Source: Methylorubrum thiocyanatum
GTDB lineage: Bacteria > Pseudomonadota > Alphaproteobacteria > Rhizobiales > Beijerinckiaceae
DNA length: 64,000 bases
Direction of reading: 5' to 3'
Assembly: GCA_014138645.1 (NCBI GenBank)
Contig: JACJIB010000005.1
Coordinates: 419,975 to 483,974, forward strand
Part shown: positions 19,755-31,749 of the stretch, in pieces
How positions within the stretch are numbered: position 1 is the first letter of the stretch
Layout of the letters: every line of letters starts with the position of its first letter
Notes under the pieces: model-generated
Told to the model about the DNA's origin: nothing
The model's database searches: none
The model's input: only the letters and a program-made list of their open reading frames with translations
Position numbers and translations under genes: made by a program

Positions 19755-19829
19755 ACCTTCCGCTGCAAAGACACAGTAGGAGGTTTTTAACCACGATCCC
19801 GATCGGCGCCGTTCTCAGGGCTTTACACA

Positions 19830-19844
19830 GAACAAAACAGGAAC
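19830..19844. promoter_or_regulatory. LexA-type SOS box (GAAC-N7-GAAC)
   Basis: GAAC (19830-19833), seven bases AAAACAG, then GAAC (19841-19844), followed by AAAA. This is the direct-repeat site of alphaproteobacterial LexA (GTTC-N7-GTTC on the other strand), including A-rich flanks like those of known sites. It lies 32 bases before a 34-codon frame and about 340 bases before dnaE. The bare pattern is expected about once per 64 kb by chance at this GC, so the call rests on position and flanks. Confidence 0.65.
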
Positions 19845-19850
19845 AAAAAT

Positions 19851-19870
19851 CACTCCACCAACACGGAGTG
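19851..19870 (+). promoter_or_regulatory. Hairpin covering the ribosome-binding site of the 34-codon gene
   Basis: CACTCC (19851-19856) can pair with GGAGTG (19865-19870) around an 8-base loop. GGAG at 19865-19868 is the best ribosome-binding site for the ATG at 19877, so the hairpin could dampen its translation. The stem is short, so this is tentative. Confidence 0.4.
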
Positions 19871-19876
19871 GAAGCC

Positions 19877-19981
19877 ATGACCAAGCGTGTGTTCCTCACC
19901 AGCGTCGTCGAGTTCACTGCCTTCGGCCTGCTCTTCGGTGCGGTCGCGCTCTGGGCGGTAGCCTTGGCGCCGATCCATTAA
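19877..19981 (+). CDS. 34-residue single-span membrane peptide, candidate SOS-induced division inhibitor
   Basis: A short gene of 34 codons from ATG to TAA. The peptide is basic at its N-terminus (MTKR), then hydrophobic from about residue 5 to 32 with one Glu at 12, enough for one membrane span, and ends APIH. GGAG lies 8 bases before the ATG and a LexA-type box 32 bases upstream. The size, single span and SOS box resemble SidA, the 29-residue SOS-induced inhibitor of Caulobacter that acts on FtsW/FtsN. I cannot compare the sequences here, so function is inference. The alternative is a non-coding leader of dnaE, but ribosome-binding site, start and clean hydrophobic content argue for translation. 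Confidence 0.55.
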   Translation: MTKRVFLTSVVEFTAFGLLFGAVALWAVALAPIH

Positions 19982-20185
19982 TCGATCCTGTTTCGTTCCC
20001 TGCGGCGGCGGGGGATGCACAGGAAAGTGTGGCCCCTGCGCCGAAGGCGGGAAATCGACCGCCGGATCTGATGCAGGCAGGGCACGGGCGGTGGATATCC
20101 CCGGCCCATGCGCCGAAGCGCATCGACTCCGTAACCTTGAATCGGGATCCTGGCCGGCCCCGTGAGGCCGAGCAAAAAGATCCCG

Positions 20186-23707
<3,522 letters not shown>

Positions 23708-23947
23708 GGCGGTCTCGATCCCAACGCTCAGGTAACCAATCCGATGAGCTTCGCAGGATATGGGCGTGACAGCACCTGTCGTGCCTCACCGCCGCCACAG
23801 CTCGGTGATTCTGCCAAGGTAAGGTTCGGCCAAACCCAAGGTGGCGGATGGGGACTCCGGTTGGCGGAGTTCGTCCGGCTCCGCGCGGCGACCGAAGCCC
23901 TGCGATTGCCGCGGCGCCGTACAAGGCTGCCGCTGATGGAGTGTGGA

Positions 23948-24733
23948 ATGACCGGACACGGTTTGAGAATGATCGCGGCCGCCGCCCTGGTGGGGCTGGC
24001 CGGCACGGCGCAGGCGGCGCAGTGCGGCAACACCGCCGCCGGTTTCGAGGCGTGGAAGGACGAGTTCGCCGCCGAGGCCAAGGGCCGTGCGAGCCCGGCG
24101 GCGCTGGCCGCGCTCGCCAACACCTCCTACTCCACGGCGACGATCTCGGCGGATCGCGGTCAGAAGAGCTTCAAGCTCTCGCTCGACCAGTTCCTGGCCA
24201 AGCGCGGCGGCAACACCATCGTCTCCCGCGGACGCGCGCTCAAGGCGCAGAACGCGGCGCTCTTCGCCTCGATCGAGCAGCGCTACGGCGTGCCGCCGGG
24301 CCCGCTTCTGGCGATCTGGGGCATGGAGACCGGCTTCGGCGCGGTGAAGGGCAACGTCAACACCCTCTCGGCGGTGGCCACGCTCGCCTATGATTGCCGC
24401 CGCTCGGCCTACTTCACCGACCAGCTCTACGCCGCGCTCAAGCTCGTCGACAGCGGCGTGCTGACGCCTGCGACCCGCGGCGCCGCCCATGGCGAGGTCG
24501 GCCACACCCAGTTCCTGCCCAAGAACGTCCTGACCTACGGCGTCGGCGGCAGCCTCGACAGCGCCCCGAACGCGCTGAACTCCACCGCCAACTTCCTGAA
24601 GGGCCACGGCTGGCAGCGGGGCGCGGGCTACCAGCCCGGCGAGCCGAACTTCGCTGCGATCCAGGGCTGGAACGCCGCCGGCGTCTATCAGCGCGCCATC
24701 GCGCTCCTCGGCGCCCGGATCGACGGGCAGTAA
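23948..24733 (+). CDS. Lytic murein transglycosylase (MltB/SLT_2 type)
   Basis: 261 residues from the ATG at 23948, chosen because a signal peptide follows directly (LRMIAAAALVGLAGTAQAA, cleavage about residue 23); an ATG four codons earlier is possible. The enzyme cuts peptidoglycan to anhydro-muropeptides in the periplasm. The catalytic Glu lies in LLAIWGMETGFGAVKGNVNT near residue 124, and GEVGHTQFLPKNVLTYGV near residue 184 is the second MltB signature. There is no lipobox, so it is probably soluble, and no C-terminal peptidoglycan-binding domain. Unlinked to its neighbours in function. Confidence 0.9.
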   Translation: MTGHGLRMIAAAALVGLAGTAQAAQCGNTAAGFEAWKDEFAAEAKGRASPAALAALANTSYSTATISADRGQKSFKLSLDQFLAKRGGNTIVSRGRALKAQNAALFASIEQRYGVPPGPLLAIWGMETGFGAVKGNVNTLSAVATLAYDCRRSAYFTDQLYAALKLVDSGVLTPATRGAAHGEVGHTQFLPKNVLTYGVGGSLDSAPNALNSTANFLKGHGWQRGAGYQPGEPNFAAIQGWNAAGVYQRAIALLGARIDGQ

Positions 24734-24833
24734 TCCGTCCGTCACGGCGAGCGGAGCGGGCCGTCCCGCGGCGCGACCCTTCCGAAGAGGGTGGCGCTCC
24801 GGATCGCTCCGCCTCGCGCTGACGAAGGCGAGA

Positions 24834-25529
24834 CTAGGCGCAGGCCGCGCGCCGCTCGTGCAGGCGCTCGGCCACGAGGGCCTGGAGCGACCACAGGTGC
24901 CGGTCGTGGATGCCGAGCCGGGCGCAGGCCTCCACGGTGCGGAACAGGTACTCGGCGCTGGGCCCGAGATGCCCGCAGGCCGCCGCGATCCTGTCCGCGA
25001 TCTCGGCGTCGGACAGGCGGCCGGTATAGCGGTCGCTCGCCCGGTTCACCATGAAGGTCAGCGCCGTGACCGGCCCGGTTTCCGTCTCCACCCTGACCCA
25101 GCGGCCCTCGTAGCCCTTGCCCTTCATCTCCCGCCGCCAGACCGGCATCAGGGTCGCGTGCGGGTCGGTGTCGGCGAGGCGGAAGGCGACGCCGCGGCAG
25201 ACGCCGCCCCGGTCGAGCCCGAGCACGAGGCCGGGACTCTCCGGCGTGCCGCGAAACCGCCGCTGCAGCAGGCAGAAGCGGCGGTGCCAGCCCCGCAGCG
25301 TACCGAGCCGCTGCTCGGTGACGGTGAATTCCGGGCTCCACAGCAGCGAGCCGTAGGCGAACACCCACAGGCCGCCGTCGGGCGAGGCCCGCCGCGCCAG
25401 CATCGCTTCGAGTTCGGGCGCGAGGTCCTCGTCGGAGAGCAGCGTCAGCGCTGTTTCATCGTCGGGGATGGCGTCGGGATGGGCACGGGCGATGAGGTCG
25501 AGGGAAAGGGACAGGGGCGGTGGGGTCAT
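24834..25529 (-). CDS. Gamma-glutamylcyclotransferase, ChaC type
   Basis: 231 residues from the ATG at 25529; an in-frame ATG six codons upstream (25547) is the alternative. ChaC proteins release 5-oxoproline from glutathione or related gamma-glutamyl peptides in the cytoplasm. The substrate loop appears as LWVFAYGSLLWSPEF near residue 53, the following GWHRRFCLLQRRFRGTPESPG is a ChaC signature, and the catalytic Glu fits the MKGKGYEGRWVRVETE stretch. It is convergent with the transglycosylase gene. Confidence 0.9.
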   Translation of the reverse strand: MTPPPLSLSLDLIARAHPDAIPDDETALTLLSDEDLAPELEAMLARRASPDGGLWVFAYGSLLWSPEFTVTEQRLGTLRGWHRRFCLLQRRFRGTPESPGLVLGLDRGGVCRGVAFRLADTDPHATLMPVWRREMKGKGYEGRWVRVETETGPVTALTFMVNRASDRYTGRLSDAEIADRIAAACGHLGPSAEYLFRTVEACARLGIHDRHLWSLQALVAERLHERRAACA

Positions 25530-25665
25530 CGGGCCCGAACGGACCATTTTTGGGGGCGTGAGTGCAACCCGTTTCGCTCCTCCCTCGTCGTTCCGGAGCG
25601 CCGCAGGCGAATCCGGAATCCACGATGGGCCGCGACCTCCGATTTCAGCGCCGCATCACGGATGG

Positions 25666-25695
25666 ATCCCGGGTTCCGCGATGCGGCCCCGGGAT
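25666..25695. repeat. Intergenic palindrome between ChaC-like and lipoprotein genes
   Basis: ATCCCGGG (25666-25673) pairs perfectly with CCCGGGAT (25688-25695), and an inner CCGC/GCGG stem encloses GAT. It is a two-part hairpin with no T-run. The surrounding text (GGATCCCGGGTTCCGCGATGCG) looks like a dispersed intergenic repeat. Confidence 0.6.
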
Positions 25696-25758
25696 GACGG
25701 AGAAGGCATGGGCGCCGCTCTTCCCCAGACGGTCTGCCCAGAGCGGGCAACATCCGGT

Positions 25759-26151
25759 TCAGCCGGCCGCTGAGTCCAACTCCGGAAACGGCTCGCTGCG
25801 GTGCCCCTCGCAGACCTCTTCCTCCTCGCGCAGGATCGTGAGCGCGCCCGCTTCCTCGCGCAGCACCAGCTTGGGCCGTTCCGGCGTGTCGAGGCTGCGG
25901 CCCTTCATGCGGGTCGAGACGCAGTAGAGCCGGCGTCCGCCATCCTCGAACGGGCCGGCGATCCGGCTTCGCTCGAACCGCACCGGAAGCAGCGAGACCG
26001 AGCCGAACGCGACTTGGCCACGGGCGAGCGCCGCAATCCGTTCGCGCACGCTGCCCATGGGCGTGGCGGCGGAGGGCGGCGCCGCGCGCACCGAGCATCC
26101 GGCGGCGGTCACGGCCACCGCCAACACCATGCCCCCGCGCCCCCCGAGCAT
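25759..26151 (-). CDS. Putative lipoprotein of unknown function
   Basis: 130 residues from the ATG at 26151, chosen because it gives a normal lipoprotein signal: a Gly/Arg start, a hydrophobic run MVLAVAVTAAGC and a lipobox-like TAAGC with Cys19. In-frame ATGs at 26193 and 26220 give longer N-termini that would hide the signal. After the signal are a Ser/Pro/Ala linker and a mixed alpha/beta-like stretch with no family I recognise (RRLYCVSTRMKGR near the middle). It is divergent from recO. Confidence 0.6.
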   Translation of the reverse strand: MLGGRGGMVLAVAVTAAGCSVRAAPPSAATPMGSVRERIAALARGQVAFGSVSLLPVRFERSRIAGPFEDGGRRLYCVSTRMKGRSLDTPERPKLVLREEAGALTILREEEEVCEGHRSEPFPELDSAAG

Positions 26152-26279
26152 CGCCGAATCTCCTGTTGCGGGTGAAGGCGTAGCAATTTCCATCAGAGCG
26201 GGAAACGGCCCGACGCCCACATCGCGGTCCTGCGTCCGGCCCTGCTCCTGCGGGGCGAAAACATGCTTATCTCTCCCCC

Positions 26280-27020
26280 ATGCAATGGATCGACGAAGGC
26301 CTCGTGATCGGCCTGCGCAAGCACGGTGAGACCGGGGTCGTGCTCGAACTGATGACGCTGGAGCACGGGCGTCATCTCGGGCTCGTCCATGGCGGCCGCT
26401 CGCGGCGGATGCAGCCGATGCTCCAGCCCGGCAATACGCTGCGCGCGACGTGGCGGGCGCGGCTCGACGGGGCGCTCGGCTCCTACGCGGTCGAGCCCCT
26501 GACCCTGAACGCCTCGCGGCTGATGGATTCGGGCCTCGCGCTCTACGGCATCGGCCATCTCTCGACGCTGCTGCGCCTCCTGCCCGAGCGCGACCCGCAT
26601 CCGGCGCTCTACGAGGCCGCGCAGGTTCTGATCGCCCATCTCGACGAGCCCGAGATCGCCCCCGCGCTGATGGTGCGGTTCGAACTCGCCCTGCTTGCCG
26701 GGCTCGGCTTCGGCCTCGACCTGTCCCATTGTGCCGCCACGGGGGCCAACGACGCTCTGGTCTACGTCTCGCCGAAGAGCGGGCGCGCGGTCAGCGCCTC
26801 GGCGGGCGAGCCGTTCCGCGATCGCCTGCTGGCCCTGCCGCCCTTCCTGCGTGACCGCGACCAGCCCGGAAGCGGCTGGCGCACCCCCGACGCCCACGAC
26901 GTTCGGGAGGGGTTTACCTTGACGGGCTACTTCCTCGATCAGCATGTCTGGCGCCCGAGGGCGCAGGACACGCCGGAGGAGCGGGCACGATTCGTCGCAC
27001 TCGGCACTGGCCAGCGCTGA
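26280..27020 (+). CDS. recO: DNA repair protein RecO
   Basis: 246 residues. RecO loads RecA on SSB-coated single-stranded DNA in the RecFOR pathway. The N-terminal OB fold begins MQWIDEGLVIGLRKHGETGVV and contains LGLVHGGRSRRMQPMLQPGN near residue 39. The helical domain has FELALLAGLGFGLDLSHC near residue 138, where the zinc-finger cysteines of some RecO proteins are reduced to a single Cys, as in many alphaproteobacteria. It is followed 121 bases later by parC. Confidence 0.95.
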   Translation: MQWIDEGLVIGLRKHGETGVVLELMTLEHGRHLGLVHGGRSRRMQPMLQPGNTLRATWRARLDGALGSYAVEPLTLNASRLMDSGLALYGIGHLSTLLRLLPERDPHPALYEAAQVLIAHLDEPEIAPALMVRFELALLAGLGFGLDLSHCAATGANDALVYVSPKSGRAVSASAGEPFRDRLLALPPFLRDRDQPGSGWRTPDAHDVREGFTLTGYFLDQHVWRPRAQDTPEERARFVALGTGQR

Positions 27021-27024
27021 GGAT

Positions 27025-27039
27025 GTTCGTGCTATGTTC
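27025..27039. promoter_or_regulatory. LexA-type box (GTTC-N7-GTTC) upstream of parC
   Basis: GTTC (27025-27028), GTGCTAT, GTTC (27036-27039). It is 103 bases upstream of the parC ATG and 4 bases after the recO stop. Read on the other strand it is GAACATAGCACGAAC followed by AT, close to alphaproteobacterial SOS boxes. Chance occurrence cannot be excluded. Confidence 0.5.
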
Positions 27040-27141
27040 CTGCCAGTCTCACGGGAAGGCCGTGATCCGTCCTGACGGGTTGCGGGTGGGAGGCCGGTGA
27101 GCATCGGCCTTCGGACGAAAACTGACGATGTGGAGTGAGTG

Positions 27142-29388
27142 ATGGGCCAGCCCGTCCTGCCGCCGCCGGGCGACGGCATCGAGAGCGTCGAGCTGAAGAC
27201 GGCGCTGGAAGAGCGCTACTACGCCTACGCGCTCTCCACGATCATGCAGCGCGCGCTGCCCGATGCCCGCGACGGCCTCAAGCCGGTGCACCGGCGCATC
27301 CTACATGGCATGAACCTGCTGCGTCTCAACCCGACCGCGGCTTTTAAAAAGTGCGCGAAGATCGTTGGCGACGTGATGGGTGACTTCCACCCGCACGGCG
27401 ACCAGGCGATCTACGACGCGCTGGTGCGCCTCTCCCAGGATTTTGCCCAGCGCTACCCGCTGGTCGACGGCCAGGGGAATTTCGGCAACATCGACGGCGA
27501 TGGTCCGGCCGCCTACCGCTACACCGAGGCGCGGCTGACCGAGGTCGCCCGCCTCCTGCTCGACGGGATCGACGAGGACACGGTCGATTTCCGCCCCTCC
27601 TACAACGGCGAGAAGGAGGAGCCCGTCGTCCTGCCGGCGGCCTTCCCGAACCTTCTGGCCAACGGTTCGCAGGGCATCGCGGTCGGCATGGCGACCTCGA
27701 TCCCGCCGCACAACGCCGCCGAACTCTGCGACGCGGCGCTCTACCTGATCCAGAACCGCGAGGCGACGTCCGAGCAGCTCTGCACCTTCGTGCAGGGGCC
27801 GGATTTCCCGACCGGCGGCATCCTGATCGATAGCCCCGACGTGATCCGCGAGGCCTACCGCACCGGCCGCGGCGGTTTTCGCGTCCGTGCCCGCTGGGCG
27901 AAGGAGGATCTCGGCCGCGGCACCTGGAACATCGTCGTCACCGAGATTCCCTACGGCGTGCCGAAGGCGCGGCTGATCGAGAAGCTCGCCGACCTGCTTC
28001 AGGAAAAGAAGCTGCCGCTTCTCGCCGATGTGCGCGACGAATCGGCCGAGGACGTGCGCGTCGTGCTGGAGCCGCGCTCGCGCTCGGTCGATCCGGTGCT
28101 GCTCATGGAGTCGCTGTTCCGGCTCTCGGAGCTGGAAGCGCGGGTCCCGCTCAATCTCAACGTGCTCGTCGGCGGCGTCGTGCCCCGCGTCATCGGCCTC
28201 GCCGAGTGCCTGCGGGAATGGGTCGATCACCGCCGCGTCGTGCTCCAGCGCCGCTCCAGCTACCGCCTGGGCCAGATCGAGCGCCGTCTCGAAATCCTCG
28301 GCGGCTTGCTCATCGTCTATCTCGACCTCGACGAGGTGATCCGCATCATCCGCGAGGAGGACGAGCCGAAGGCCGCTCTGATGGCCCGGTTCGAACTCAC
28401 CGAGGTCCAGGCCAACGCCATCCTCGACACGCGCCTGCGCTCGCTGCGCAAGCTCGAGGAGATGGAGCTGAAGCGCGAATTCGAGGCGCTGACCCAGGAG
28501 AAGGAGGGGATCGAAGCGCTGCTGGGCTCCGAGAAGCTTCAATGGACGGAGATCACCAAGCAGATCCGCGCGGTGAAGAAGACCTTCGGACCCGAGACCA
28601 AGCTCGGCAAGCGGCGCACCACGCTCGAGAACCCGCCAGACACCGCCGGTATCGACTTCACCGCCGCCATGGTCGAGCGCGAGCCGATCACCGTGATCCT
28701 GTCCGAGAAGGGCTGGATCCGCGCGCTCAAGGGCCATGTCGCCGACCTGTCGGGGGTCACCTTCAAGGGCGACGACACGCTCAAGGTCTCTTTCCTAAGT
28801 GAGACCACAGCAAAGATCCTGCTGCTCGCCTCGAACGGCAAGGTCTTCACCATCGAGGCCTCGAAGCTGCCCGGTGGGCGCGGCTTCGGCGATCCGGTGC
28901 GGCTGATGGTCGATCTCGACGACGGCACCGAGATCGTCGCGGCTCTGCCCTACAAAGCTGACAGCAAGCTGCTGGTCGCCGGCTCGGACGGGCGCGGCTT
29001 CATCGCGCCCTCGGACGCGCTGGTCGCCAACACGCGGAAAGGAAAGGCGATCCTCGGCCTCGACGAGGGGACGAGCGCGACGTTGCTGGTGCCGGCCGAG
29101 GGCGATCACATCGCCGTCTGCTCGTCCGACAAGCTGATGCTGGTCTTCCCGGCCTCGGAGGTGACGGAACTCAGCCGCGGCAAGGGCGTGCGCCTGCAGC
29201 GCTGCCGCCAGAGCCGGCTCACGGACGCCTGCGTCTTCACGCTCGCGGACGGCCTGCCCTGGCGCGACGGCTCGGGACAGGCGCGGCTCTATCAGGTGGC
29301 CATGCTGGAGAAGTTCATGGGCCACCGGTCCGATGCCGGCGCCCTGATGACCCGCAGCTTCCCGAAATTCGAGCGGTTCGGGAAGTAG
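27142..29388 (+). CDS. parC: DNA topoisomerase IV subunit A
   Basis: 748 residues from the ATG at 27142 (a GTG lies one codon upstream). ParC with ParE decatenates chromosomes. The winged-helix part has [19 protein letters not shown] near residue 37 and the quinolone-region [19 protein letters not shown] near 84. The active-site Tyr is in [19 protein letters not shown] near residue 127, and [20 protein letters not shown] is also typical. A coiled-coil gate (about 360-490) and a C-terminal beta-pinwheel with degenerate blades follow. The lack of the GyrA-box QRRGGKG supports ParC rather than GyrA. Confidence 0.95.
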   Translation: MGQPVLPPPGDGIESVELKTALEERYYAYALSTIMQRALPDARDGLKPVHRRILHGMNLLRLNPTAAFKKCAKIVGDVMGDFHPHGDQAIYDALVRLSQDFAQRYPLVDGQGNFGNIDGDGPAAYRYTEARLTEVARLLLDGIDEDTVDFRPSYNGEKEEPVVLPAAFPNLLANGSQGIAVGMATSIPPHNAAELCDAALYLIQNREATSEQLCTFVQGPDFPTGGILIDSPDVIREAYRTGRGGFRVRARWAKEDLGRGTWNIVVTEIPYGVPKARLIEKLADLLQEKKLPLLADVRDESAEDVRVVLEPRSRSVDPVLLMESLFRLSELEARVPLNLNVLVGGVVPRVIGLAECLREWVDHRRVVLQRRSSYRLGQIERRLEILGGLLIVYLDLDEVIRIIREEDEPKAALMARFELTEVQANAILDTRLRSLRKLEEMELKREFEALTQEKEGIEALLGSEKLQWTEITKQIRAVKKTFGPETKLGKRRTTLENPPDTAGIDFTAAMVEREPITVILSEKGWIRALKGHVADLSGVTFKGDDTLKVSFLSETTAKILLLASNGKVFTIEASKLPGGRGFGDPVRLMVDLDDGTEIVAALPYKADSKLLVAGSDGRGFIAPSDALVANTRKGKAILGLDEGTSATLLVPAEGDHIAVCSSDKLMLVFPASEVTELSRGKGVRLQRCRQSRLTDACVFTLADGLPWRDGSGQARLYQVAMLEKFMGHRSDAGALMTRSFPKFERFGK

Positions 29389-29404
29389 TTTTCGGGACTT
29401 TCGG

Positions 29405-29426
29405 GCGGTGCCTCACGGGGCACCGC
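29405..29426. terminator. Hairpin between parC and infA
   Basis: GCGGTGCC (29405-29412) pairs with GGCACCGC (29419-29426), loop TCACGG. It lies between two convergent genes. No T-run follows, so it is terminator-like at best. Confidence 0.5.
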
Positions 29427-29463
29427 TCAGCGGCTCGATCGAGCGAAGAGCCGTCCGGCGACT

Positions 29464-29739
29464 TTAGCGGCGGCGGAACTGCTGGCCGCCGCGCTGGGGC
29501 GGACGGGGACCGGAACGCTCGTCCTTGTGGCGGAACACGAGGCGGCCCTTTTCCAGATCGTAGGGCGACATCTCCACGGTGACGCGATCGCCGGCCAGGG
29601 TCTTGATGCGGTTCTTCTTCATCTTGCCGGCCGTGTAGGCGACGATCTCGTGACCCTGGTCGAGCTGCACGCGGTAGCGCGCATCCGGCAGGATCTCGAC
29701 GACCAAGCCGTCGAACTGCATCAATTCCTCTTTCGCCAT
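29464..29739 (-). CDS. infA: Translation initiation factor IF-1 with basic C-terminal tail
   Basis: 91 residues from the ATG at 29739, preceded by GGAGACAG. IF-1 is an S1/OB-fold protein that binds the ribosomal A site during initiation. [20 protein letters not shown] and [20 protein letters not shown] are its core. E. coli IF-1 is 72 residues; this one adds about 20 residues rich in Arg, Pro and Gln (ending GGQQFRRR). Such longer forms occur in Rhizobiales, sometimes as a second copy beside a standard infA; which this is cannot be told here. Confidence 0.93.
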   Translation of the reverse strand: MAKEELMQFDGLVVEILPDARYRVQLDQGHEIVAYTAGKMKKNRIKTLAGDRVTVEMSPYDLEKGRLVFRHKDERSGPRPPQRGGQQFRRR

Positions 29740-30074
29740 GCACCTGTCTCCGGCCGGGCTGCCTGCACGGGGCGCTCCGGCAAAATCAAAAATCGGTCTG
29801 TCGTGCGAAACGCGCGGCGCTGCGGGTCCGATCCGCTGACGGAGAGGCGCGAGCGATGCCGGGCGTCGGGCGCCTTTCGCGAAACTCCCGGATCGGGGAG
29901 TCCTCCCTCCGGCCGGCGGGCGGCACGACGGGCGTTTCGCGAAGGGCACCAAGCCTGCGACTTAAGCGTCGGGGGGCCTTTGTGCAAGAATAACCGCCGC
30001 GCAAGCGCCGCTTAACCTCAACGTCGGACGGGATTTCGCGACGCGCGCGGCCTCATTGCGAACTCATCGAGGGC
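29740..30074. other. Gene-free stretch upstream of infA
   Basis: 335 bases. I see no protein-like frame, RNA gene or strong hairpin. The half next to infA must hold its promoter on the minus strand. The far end is the 3' flank of the binding-protein gene, also on the minus strand. Confidence 0.5.
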
Positions 30075-31190
30075 TCATGGCGAGACTTCGTTGCCGGCAA
30101 AGTCGAGCCGCCCATCCGGGAGCCGGCGCCACGCGGTGACCGCGAAGGGCGGCTTCACGAGGTCGCCGCTGCCATCGAACGCCACCTCGCCGAGCACGGT
30201 GCGCAGGGGAGCCCCACCGTGCAGGAAGGCCGCGACCCGGGCCGGCTCCACCGAGCGGGCGCCCTCGATCCCCTGCCGCACGACCTCCACCGCCGCGTAG
30301 GCTGGGCCGGCGAACATCTCGGCCTCCGGGCTCCGCGGCGCCTTCGCGGCGCCCTTCGGCTCGGGGAGCCGGGGCGGCGCGGACGGCACCGTCATCAGCG
30401 TGCCCTCGGCCCCGGGGACCTGTGCAAACTCCTTGTCGAGGAGGCCGTCGCTGCCGATCATCGTGGTGGTCAGCCCGGCCTCGCGCATCGCACGGATCAG
30501 CCCCGCGGCCGGGGCGGACAGGCCGCCGAAATAGAGCGCTTCGATTCCCAGTGCCCGGAGCTTGGCGACCAGGGCGGCGGTCTCGCGGTCGTCGCGGGAG
30601 ACGCCCTCGAACAGCCGCTCCTGCCCGCCGCGGGCCTTCAGCGCGCGGGCGGCCTCGTCGGCGAGGCCGCGGCCGAAGCTGGTCTTGTCGTGGACGATGG
30701 CGACCGGCTTGCCGCGGAAGCGCTCGGCGAGCAGCGTGCCGCCGAGCGTACCCTGCTGCGCGTCGCTGCCCCCGAGCCGGAACAGCAGGCCGGCCCCGCG
30801 CCGCGTCAGCGGCGCCCAGGTCGCGCCGGGGATGACCGACACGATGCCGGCCTCCTCGTAGACCGCACTCGCCGCAGCACTCGCGCCGGAGGTGAGGGGA
30901 CCGACGACGAAGCGCACGCCGCTCGAAGCGAACCGGCGGGCGACCGCCACCGCCTGTTTCGGGTCCGCGGCATCGTCCTGCACCACGAGCAGGAGCCGGC
31001 GGCCCAGTACGCCACCCGCACGGTTGATCTCGGCGACCGCCTGCTCGGCACCGAGCCGCGCCCCCTGACCGAAGCCGGCATCCGGACCGCTCAAGGGGGC
31101 CGCGAGTCCGATCTTCAGCGGCTCGGCGGCACCCGCCGGGCCCGCGAGGGCCAGGGCGAGAAGGGTTGCCAACGCGCTCCGCTTCGTCAC
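30075..31190 (-). CDS. Periplasmic substrate-binding protein, branched-chain amino acid (LivK-like) type
   Basis: 371 residues from the GTG at 31190, chosen because it directly precedes a signal peptide (KRSALATLLALALAGPAGAAE). The mature protein begins PLKIGLAAPLSGPDAGFGQGA, the hallmark of the ABC-type leucine/urea/amide binding-protein family, and keeps the two-lobe fold (VGPLTSGASAAASAVYEEAG, AIVHDKTSFGRGLADEAARA). There are no permease or ATPase genes beside it, so it is an orphan binding protein that may serve a transporter elsewhere or act as a sensor partner. The ligand is unknown. It is divergent from the XdhC-like genes. Confidence 0.85.
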   Translation of the reverse strand: MTKRSALATLLALALAGPAGAAEPLKIGLAAPLSGPDAGFGQGARLGAEQAVAEINRAGGVLGRRLLLVVQDDAADPKQAVAVARRFASSGVRFVVGPLTSGASAAASAVYEEAGIVSVIPGATWAPLTRRGAGLLFRLGGSDAQQGTLGGTLLAERFRGKPVAIVHDKTSFGRGLADEAARALKARGGQERLFEGVSRDDRETAALVAKLRALGIEALYFGGLSAPAAGLIRAMREAGLTTTMIGSDGLLDKEFAQVPGAEGTLMTVPSAPPRLPEPKGAAKAPRSPEAEMFAGPAYAAVEVVRQGIEGARSVEPARVAAFLHGGAPLRTVLGEVAFDGSGDLVKPPFAVTAWRRLPDGRLDFAGNEVSP

Positions 31191-31361
31191 ACCACGCTCC
31201 CGTCCGGCCGCCGCACCATCCCCGAATCTTGATGAGGCCCGCTCGCGGGCCTTGCAAGCGCCACCGTTGGCCGCATTGCGAAAGGGGCCGGCATGCCTAC
31301 CTCTTCCGGAACGGGACGGTCGGGGGCGGCGGAACCGAAGATTTCTTAGGACGTGTTGCCC

Positions 31362-31685
31362 ATGCTCTCCACCGAGGACGACATCCTGCGCGCCGCCGAG
31401 GGCTGGCGGCGCGAGGGGCGCGCCGTCGCGCTCGCCACCGTGATCGAGACCTGGGGCTCGGCCCCCCGCCCGGTCGGCAGCCATCTCGTCATCGACGGCG
31501 ACAGCCGCTTCCTCGGCTCGGTCTCCGGCGGCTGCGTCGAGGGTGAGGTCATCACCGAGGCGCTCGACGTGATCGAGGACGGGCGTCCGCGCACCCTGGA
31601 ATTCGGCGTCGCCGACGAGACCGCGTGGCGGGCCGGGCTCTCTTGCGGCGGCCGCATCCGCGTCTTCGTCGAACGCATCGACTGA
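31362..31685 (+). CDS. XdhC/CoxI-family protein, N-terminal-domain type
   Basis: 107 residues from the ATG at 31362 (a TTG three codons earlier is in frame). It has the XdhC_CoxI N-terminal domain only: VALATVIETWGSAPRPVGSH, then SVSGGCVEGEVITEALDV with the conserved Gly-Cys-Val-Glu, and AGLSCGGRIRVFVE. XdhC proteins bind molybdenum cofactor and help sulfurate and insert it into xanthine dehydrogenase-like enzymes. The C-terminal half normally found in XdhC is encoded by the next gene, so the protein is split. Confidence 0.88.
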   Translation: MLSTEDDILRAAEGWRREGRAVALATVIETWGSAPRPVGSHLVIDGDSRFLGSVSGGCVEGEVITEALDVIEDGRPRTLEFGVADETAWRAGLSCGGRIRVFVERID

Positions 31686-31749
31686 TCTTCCTCAAATCCT
31701 CTTCCGCTCCCATCGTGAGCGGCCCGCCTCGCATCGAACGACAGACCCC

